Shown here: in pieces, positions 57,689-64,000 of the stretch
How positions within the stretch are numbered: the first letter of the stretch is position 1
Layout: each line of letters begins with the position of its first letter
Source: Ligustrum vulgare
Taxonomy: Eukaryota; Streptophyta; Magnoliopsida; Lamiales; Oleaceae
Assembly (NCBI GenBank): GCA_963555705.1
Contig: OY743183.1
Location: 44,381,466 to 44,445,465, forward strand
Direction of reading: 5' to 3'
Length of the DNA: 64,000 nt
The notes under the pieces: generated by a model
Told to the model about the DNA's origin: nothing
The model's input: only the letters and a program-made list of their open reading frames with translations
Database searches by the model: none
Position numbers and translations under genes: made by a program

Positions 57689-57940
57689 TTACGGTCGTGA
57701 AAAAGAATTTACGGTCGTAAATCAGTTTCTGTTGATTTTTCTAGTTTTGAGATTACGGTCGTAACCTTTACCCTCACGGCCGTGAGACAAGTTCTGCTGA
57801 TTTTTGCACAATTGAAGGTTACGGCCATAACTTTTGATTTACGGCCATAACTCATGTTCTGCTTTTTTTTTTTTGGCTTAATGCGATGAAAACGTTTACG
57901 GCCGTGACTTTTTAGTGTTGCGGACGTAACTTATTTGCAC
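57689..57940. repeat. Repeated TTACGGCCGTAA-type palindromes
   Basis: Eight copies of TTACGGTCGT, CACGGCCGTG, TTACGGCCATAA and similar, spaced 20-60 bases. Several are near-perfect palindromes, and many are followed by a phrase like GTTCTGCTGATTTTT. See the separate finding. Confidence 0.8.
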
Positions 57941-58129
57941 CCAAGGTCCTCAATCTTCAGTTTTAAGTGCATTTTGATCTTTTTTTCTTCTTTTTTCTTC
58001 CTTTATGATCATATACAACATAAAATATAAAATGCATTAATAATACTTAGATATGATCAAATTATTACTAGTCCAAAGTTATAAATGCACAAAATAAGTA
58101 TTAATAAAGTACTTATCAGCTTCTATTGT

Positions 58130-58275
58130 ATGCGGAATTGAATGTGGATAGAAGCTGTACGAGGATAGAAGTGAAATTGTATGCGGATAGAAGCTGGAAT
58201 TGTATGCGGATGGGTTCGGAATTGTGTATGCGGATGGAAGCTGGAATTGTATCGGAATTGTGCGCGGATAGAAGT
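58130..58275 (+). repeat. Degenerate minisatellite, about 23-bp unit
   Basis: Six or seven units of GGAATTGTATGCGGATAGAAGCT with drift (CGAGGATAGAAGTGAAATTG, GGATGGGTTCGGAATTGTG). Confidence 0.8.
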
Positions 58276-59142
58276 TGATTTAATCATAAATCACTTTTTA
58301 ATCCAAAACATTTTCTTTTTATTAATTTACCAAAGGATTTAGATATATTTCGTATTTTATGTCCTTTATTTGTAGGGCTATAAATCAAAATCTCAAAAAA
58401 CATCAATTTTGAAACCATTTCTTCGAGTACACGTGAACCGTTTTGGTCTTGACCAAATTTTTTTTATTAATATTTATTATTTAATAAAGAATTATAGATT
58501 TATTCAATTAAAGGCTAAACTTTTTTATACAAAATTTGGCATAAAAAAATTATAGTTAATACTAATGCTATATTTTTGTGAAATCAACATTTACAACATT
58601 TTCTTTGTTTGTGTTTAGTTTTGGGCGTCAACACATGTTTCCACATTTTTCTTTGGCAAGTGTGCAAGTTAACTATTATATTTAAACCGTTTAATTTTGA
58701 AAGCACATTGAAGATGTAGGCGGGTGAATGTCACTCATTGGCTGATCTCTTAAGTCAAAATTCTAGTTCAATATTTATTTAAACTCGATCTAAATATATT
58801 AGTTTAATTTTGTTTGTAAATCATAGTTTAAATCCACATCAAACTGTAAAAAATAGTTTTGTTTGATTTGATTTAAAAAATTAAATGATTTGATTTGGTT
58901 GAAAAAGTGTAAAATTATTTTAAATGTTTTAATTTGAAAATTTATCAAAAATCGAGGGACTTTAAAACTTTGTCTAGATTCAACCGAAACAAGTAGAGGA
59001 TCTGATGAAAATTGAATAATATTTTATTGTTGAAAAACATTATCTTGTGGTCAATTATTATGATGTATTGGGATGAAAAACTTAGATGGGAACAGTAGGC
59101 TCCAAAGACTCTGGTTATCGCCATTCTAAGTCAGAGAAATCA
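58276..59142. other. AT-rich spacer
   Basis: No gene. About 58800-58980 has AAATGATTTGATTTGGTTG and AATTTATCAAAAATCGAGGG phrases similar to the right end of the hAT element at 59151-60434, so it is probably a fragment of that family. Confidence 0.4.
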
Positions 59143-59150
59143 GTGCTAGC

Positions 59151-60434
59151 TAGGGCGTAAGCAAAAATCGAAAATCGAATCGAAATCATATTTTAAAAAT
59201 CGTCGGATTGGTGTCACGTGAATCGTCAACGAAATGATTTTGAACCGGATCAAACCGATCAAGAATGATTTTGTTTAGGTATGAAATTTTTAATTGCAGT
59301 TTGAAATCAAACCGGACTACTGAAAAAATATATAAAAATAAATAAAGGAAAAATTCGCTAAAATTCGGCCAAATATGTCAAATTCAATAGCTATAAGAGT
59401 ATTCTTATTAATTTTTATTACATTTATTACCCAATTAGACAATTACCATACTTCAAAATTCAAATAAATCTACTAATCTCCATCCCAATATTCAATAAAT
59501 GGTTTGAGTTCGTAATAATAGACAACGATAATCTTATGCATTTTTAATATTGATTATAGATTCTCTATCTAATCAATAAATATTTTTTTTTTAAATTTTG
59601 ACCATTTATACTTTTTATCTAATCAATAAATCTTTTTTTTCCCTAGATATGACGATCACATAGGTCTTATTGGGCATCATGTTATATTTTTTGGCCTTGT
59701 AGACTTGTATTGTAATATTGTTGTAACTTTTCTTTGTAATATCTTAGCCTCCGTTTGGTAACACTGTTTGGTTTATAAATTGGTTTATTTATGATTTTAA
59801 GGTAAAAAATAGTGGTTGAAAATTGGAGAGAGAAAAATGTGTAGTTAAAAAGTGATTTAGGAAATTGTGTGATTTATAAATTGGTTTATAAACCAAATAA
59901 AGTAAGTTTACCAAACAGATGCTTAGTCTAAGAAGGTAGAAAAAATAACTATATTGTAATTTTACCGTGATTTCGTTTTGATTTAAGCCATATTTAGTCG
60001 TAGAGAAATTGAACAAATTTTTGCTCAAATTCATTTTCAGCCACATGTTTATATGAGACCCACTACTTTACATATTTTCAACAACTTTTCAACTATAAAT
60101 TTAATTTTTTTTTCCAATTTCTCTTACATCAAACATGCTCTTAGTTAGTATTTTCATTTATAGTAGATATATTTAGTTTGCTTAGATAAAGTATAAGTAT
60201 ATATCGAAATCGATAAACTAGTGGCATAAAAGTAGAAAGACAAAAATATATATGGTGAAATCAGCGGTTTAAAATTGGACCAAACCATTAATTTTAGGTT
60301 TGAGTTTTTTTAAAACCGTTCTCAAACCGTTTTAAATGGTTTGGTTTAGGTTTGATTTTTTTTTCAAACCAATTTAAATGATTTAGTTTCAAAATTTATC
60401 AAAAATCAGTGAAATCGAACCGCTTACACACCTA
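59151..60434. mobile_element. Non-autonomous hAT element, 1.28 kb
   Basis: Ends TAGGGCGTAAGCAAAAATCG and, reversed, TAGGTGTGTAAGCGGTTCG, with a perfect 8-bp TSD GTGCTAGC (59143-59150 and 60435-60442). Subterminal AACCGG and CAAACCG repeats. No transposase ORF. A Tourist-like MITE is nested at 59747-59922. Confidence 0.88.
59747..59922. mobile_element. Tourist-like MITE, 176 bp, nested
   Basis: Best-preserved member of the window's main MITE family. Ends GCCTCCGTTTGGTAA and, reversed, GCATCTGTTTGGTAA, flanked by TTA on both sides (59744-59746 and 59923-59925), the PIF/Harbinger target. Confidence 0.9.
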
Positions 60435-60446
60435 GTGCTAGCTTTA

Positions 60447-61160
60447 GAGCATCCACAATGAACAAGTTAAATATAGCTAGCCAAGTTACATGTTATAAAT
60501 GCCACATCCTCATGTTAAAGTTAACATGTACAAATTGCTACAATGAATATGTTAATTTTTAATTAATTCCAAGAATAGAATAAATATTTATTTTTAAAAT
60601 ATCAAAATTTATATATTAATATGATACTCATTTTGACGATCTCATTAAATTATATAATATGAAATTAACAAAAAAATTATATTATTTATCAATATTAAAA
60701 AAATTTAAAGAAAAAAGAAGAAAAGAAAAAGAATAAGATTTTGGGAAAAAATTTCAACTTAACATTGCCATGTCATCCACTAAGGGTGTGTTCTTTTAAA
60801 TTTAAATGACAAATAAATAGAATGTTTTGTGTCAAATCAAGGAATTGAAATTATTTTTTGATTTATTTGTGTTTTCTAGGTAAGATGAAGGGTTAAAAAT
60901 TGAAGAGAAAAAATGTGGATGGTTAAAAAGTGGTATGAGAAATTGTGTAATTTAAATTTTTGTAATGATTACAAATTAAATTTTCCACTTGCCCAGTCGA
61001 ACGGTCCCTAAGTTGGTAGTCAAATTTAACATACAAGTTAGCATGTGCTAAATAAGATTCTCTTAACATTTGTTTTAACATGTCCATTGTACATATATTT
61101 TTAACATCTTCCTAACTTACTTCACTAACATGTGCTATAATCCATCTATTGTGGATGCTC
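60447..61160. mobile_element. MITE with GAGCATCCACAAT ends
   Basis: The left end GAGCATCCACAATGAAC and the reversed right end GAGCATCCACAATAGATG are inverted repeats, a terminus familiar from plant MITEs. Possible imperfect TSD AGCTTTA / AGCCTTT. A second MITE is nested inside at 60784-61008. Confidence 0.65.
60784..61008. mobile_element. Tourist-like MITE, 225 bp, nested
   Basis: Ends GGGTGTGTTCTTTTAAAT and, reversed, GGGACCGTTCGACTGGG, flanked by TAA on both sides (60781-60783 and 61009-61011). The core ATGTGGATGGTTAAAAAGTG is shared with the other Tourist-like copies. Confidence 0.8.
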
Positions 61161-61161
61161 A

Positions 61162-61500
61162 GCCTTTGACTGTAACATTTATAAACTCATTTTGGGATTT
61201 TGAGTTAAAAGTAGTGTTTAAAAATTGAAAAGATAAAATGTGTGGGATTAAAAAATTATTTGGGAAATCTTATGTTTTATAAATCGGTTCCAATTTATTT
61301 TGTTTACCAAAGCAGTAGGGAGACATTTTTAATTGACATTTTTAAGTGACATTGCTACATGACGCACATACAATGAGTAGTAAAAAAGTAAGTAGTGGCG
61401 TAATTATTTAAACCATTCAATGTATATTCGTCATGTTATAATGTCACTTAAAAATATTAATTAAAAATGTCTCCTTAAAATTATTTTTACCAAACAAAGG
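61162..61500. mobile_element. Tourist-like MITE with a second MITE in it
   Basis: 61162-61316 is a Tourist-like copy (GCCTTTGACTGTAAC to TTTACCAAAGC). 61317-61476 is a different MITE with about 34-bp inverted ends (GGGAGACATTTTTAATTG and, reversed, AGGAGACATTTTTAATTA) next to TA on each side. A further TTTTTACCAAACAAAGGC at 61484-61501 looks like the displaced end of the first element. Confidence 0.6.
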
Positions 61501-61508
61501 CAAGTCAT

Positions 61509-61644
61509 TAATCTGGATTCTGACTGTCTCTTGATTTTAGTTTATATAAGGTAATTACCACATAAAATTTAGTTTCTAATCTGGATTGTGACTGTCTCTT
61601 GATTTTAGTTTAAATAGGGTAATTACCACACAAATTTTAGTTAT
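61509..61644. repeat. 68-bp tandem duplication
   Basis: Two direct units beginning TAATCTGGATT at 61509 and 61577. They share GACTGTCTCTTGATTTTAG and GGTAATTACCACA with a handful of substitutions. Confidence 0.9.
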
Positions 61645-62935
61645 TACACACGTTATAATTACAACATATTTAAAATATAATTTCAATAAATACACCACAT
61701 CAAAATTATCTATTTAATATATAAAAGGACCCGCCCAAGTCTCTTCAAGTCAAGAAAAAAGTTAAATTTGCAAATGGAAGTGAATAAATACACAGATTTC
61801 ATTTTGAATTTTGTATTTGAAATTACAAATGAAGCATGACTGTCATGTATTGAAAATAATATATAGATATTGTTGGTGATTTTCAAACAAAATGAAAACG
61901 AGTACATGTACCATATGATTCAAATCTGTCATTAGGCACAACTAATTATGTCTATACTCCCAAAAAGGCAACAATATATCTACTTTCCGCCCTTTGAAAT
62001 AAGGCTTAGCTGCCTGGAAACATCCTTTTTAGACGAACTATGTATGTAGCATTTAATGCTGAGATTAGGAACAGCCATACACACAACATCTTCTTCAATC
62101 ACAGCCATACACACAACATCTTCTTCATTACGCAAAAGCAGCTGCATCCATCTTCTTCATTACCAGTCCAACAATAGCAGTTGTGATGAGAATCGAGAAA
62201 GTCAAACCTCGATGCATGTGCTTGTGGGGACCCATGACGAGATCCGATTCTAAGGAGCTTCAAGATTCGAGGCTAAATAATGTGAATAAGTTAAGAAAAG
62301 AAGCCAATAATCAAGTTGTAGCCAAAAAATGAGAAGAAATTGGACTCAGCCAATTTCGATCGACTGAAAATCATTTCGATCAACCGAAAGTCTGCAGAGA
62401 ATTTTGAAGGCAACCTCAGTCACGTTCGGCTGAGGACTGGTCGACTGAAACTGTTATTTTGGTCGACCATGTGATCGACCGAAAATATTTCGGTAGATCG
62501 AAACACCCTATTTCAGAAAAACGAGATTTTTTGTGCAATTTTCGAATTTACTCATTTTACCCAATTTTTGTACATTAAATACATTTCATTTTCGAACCAT
62601 AAGGACAATTTTGATGTTCATTTGAATGCTCTAGAGAGCTTGGTCTTGAAGACTCCTTTGGGTGAATGTAAACCCTTGTTACTCTTGTAATCTTCTTGGA
62701 ATTTCTTCAACTAAATATAGAGTATTGTTTATTCTTGTGTTGTTGATTTCCACCACCTCGAAATTTGTTTAGTTGATACCCATTGAGCTAGATTTGTTAA
62801 CCTTTGAATTTTGGGTTAGATTTAAACTTGGGTTAAGATGTTTATTGCTTTATTTTACCACTTTAACTTTCTTGGATTTTGTATTAAATTGTTGTGAGAA
62901 TTCTTGATCAATATATCAAAGGGGTTCGCATCATT
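61645..62935. other. Spacer leading into a gypsy LTR
   Basis: No gene is recognised. 62071-62130 is an exact 30-bp direct repeat (ACAGCCATACACACAACATC start). 62340-62510 has seven TCGATCGAC or TCGGTCGACC-type palindromic phrases. The part before 62935 (ending GGGGTTCGCATCA) is probably the LTR of the gypsy element that follows; its left end could be TGTGAATAAG at 62280 but is unproven. Confidence 0.4.
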
Positions 62936-64000
62936 TGGTGTTAGAGTCAGACTCTAATTTGGTAAATCTATTATTTACATTATCGTTGTTGTTATTAAAA
63001 AAAAAAAACGAAAATTTGAAAAAAATTGGGGAAAATTTCATATGCCCATGAGTATTTCTTGATTCCTACATATTGGACATTTTGATTGTTGAGTTTGTAG
63101 GGTGATTCCATTAGTCATGCACTTGCATTTCTATGTGTTCAAAAGTGTGCCACCAAGTATTTGATAAATTGTCCCAATGAAAAATACTCCATTAGTACTT
63201 TGTTGTTCAATGCCCATATATTATTAATTACTTGGGCCTATGCAATTTCTATTATTGGGATTGTGTTATCAACATTCTATCCCACATATCACTTGCTCCA
63301 TACATTGGGTAATTTTTGTTCATTCTTTCTTTACCACATTTGGGTTGTTGGGGGGTTTTCATATATCCACATCATACTCATTCATGGCCACTTCAAGATT
63401 GAGTACAAAGTGTTTGCTAAATTGCCTCATTGAAAATTTACACTCTTGTGTTTATTGCTCTACATCTATGCCTTGTCTAACACTTGTGGTTATTCAATCT
63501 CATTGTTGAAATTGTGTTCCTAGCATCTTATTCCATATAAATATTTTTCCCTTTGAGTATAACAAGCACATAAATTCCACTTGCTATTGTGTCTACTTGT
63601 TATAAATTCCTTCTTTCTTATTTATGATTTCTTTGACTCCACAAGAATTATATACTTTATGGTTTAGTTGATTACCTTCCTTGGAGAACTTGAGAAATGA
63701 GATTTTGAGTGGAAAAAGGCAAGGGTGGTGAGCTCATTAAAGGGTAAATCCTAAATTGAGTGAATCATGAGTGAAAAATATTCTTGTGAGAACACTTTCA
63801 CACTTGCACGTCATGTCAAATTCCAATATTCAAACTCAAGACTTGAAGGAATTGTTGCAAATTTTTTCAATCACCATGGCTAGAAAATGGAGGAGATTGA
63901 AGGAGGGTTAGAAATGTTAGCAACAAAAGGGGAGAGTACACCAACTAGTAATGGAGAAAAGGGAAGGGATAATAGAAGAATGAGGAATAAGTGTGGAGAT
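62936..64000 (+). mobile_element. 5' part of a gypsy-type retrotransposon, runs off the window
   Basis: TGGTGTTAGAGTC at about 62938 resembles a decayed TGGTATCAGAGCC primer-binding site (10 of 13 bases). It is followed by a leader of about 870 bases and then gag-like sequence. Frames at 63161-63509 in the leader have hydrophobic translations but no known domain. Confidence 0.5.
63813..64000 (+). pseudogene. gag amino terminus, frameshifted, truncated by the window end
   Basis: The first frame (MSNSNIQTQDLKELLQ) stops at 63909-63911. A second, overlapping frame from 63887 (MEEIEGGLEMLATKGE then STPTSNGEKGRDNRR) stays open to the window end. The second frame resembles the acidic amino-terminal helix and Ser/Gly/Arg linker of plant gypsy gag. 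A one- or two-base indel near 63870-63885 would explain the switch. The main gag domain lies beyond the window. Confidence 0.45.

Noticed and set aside
63161..63509. Hydrophobic ORFs near the end as a membrane protein
   Set aside because: Two overlapping frames of T-rich DNA in the leader of a gypsy element, with no family resemblance.

Overview
The window is plant nuclear DNA, almost certainly from a dicot. It is strongly AT-rich, has long (AT)n and (AAT)n microsatellites, and consists almost entirely of plant transposable elements: Ty1/copia and Ty3/gypsy LTR elements, Harbinger/Tourist, hAT, Stowaway and Mutator-type DNA elements, and Helitrons. I see no ordinary multi-exon host gene, no tRNA or rRNA gene and no CRISPR. 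The only two ORFs that look intact and gene-like sit, antisense, inside one LTR retrotransposon.

Layout. 1-3.9 kb: AT-rich spacer with a Helitron 3' end. 3.9-6.4 kb: a 2.5-kb solo LTR with a 5-bp target duplication (TSD). 7.9-13.0 kb: a 5.1-kb Mutator-like foldback element whose two arms are built from tandem repeats. 13.3-16.4 kb: a gypsy element reduced to 5' LTR, gag, protease and a 3' LTR stub. 16.5-17.2 kb: Tourist-like MITE copies. 17.2-29.2 kb: a terminal-inverted-repeat element split by an 11-kb copia element, whose right LTR is itself split by a 1.75-kb Mutator-like element. 29.9-36.4 kb: hAT elements, a 1.6-kb Harbinger palindrome and MITEs. 36.7-43.2 kb: a MITE split by a 6.3-kb LTR retrotransposon with identical 208-bp LTRs. 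43-50 kb: MITE remnants, three or four Helitrons and a hAT MITE. 51.9-56.9 kb: a retroelement protein gene broken by an inverted duplication of its own 3' half and by a second solo LTR. 57-62 kb: repeats, a hAT element and nested MITEs. 62.9-64 kb: the start of another gypsy element that runs off the window.

Two signals stand out. The retrotransposon at 36770-43107 has no recognisable gag or pol. It carries in antisense a full-length, intronless LOG-type cytokinin-activating enzyme ORF (217 aa) and a second uncharacterised ORF, which looks like gene capture by a recently mobile element. The non-coding interior of the same element holds about 20 short hairpins with a nearly constant loop (consensus CAGAA) and different stems that change in a compensatory way. 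Most element boundaries here rest on matching TSDs read directly from the sequence. Family assignments rest on remembered hallmarks and have not been searched.
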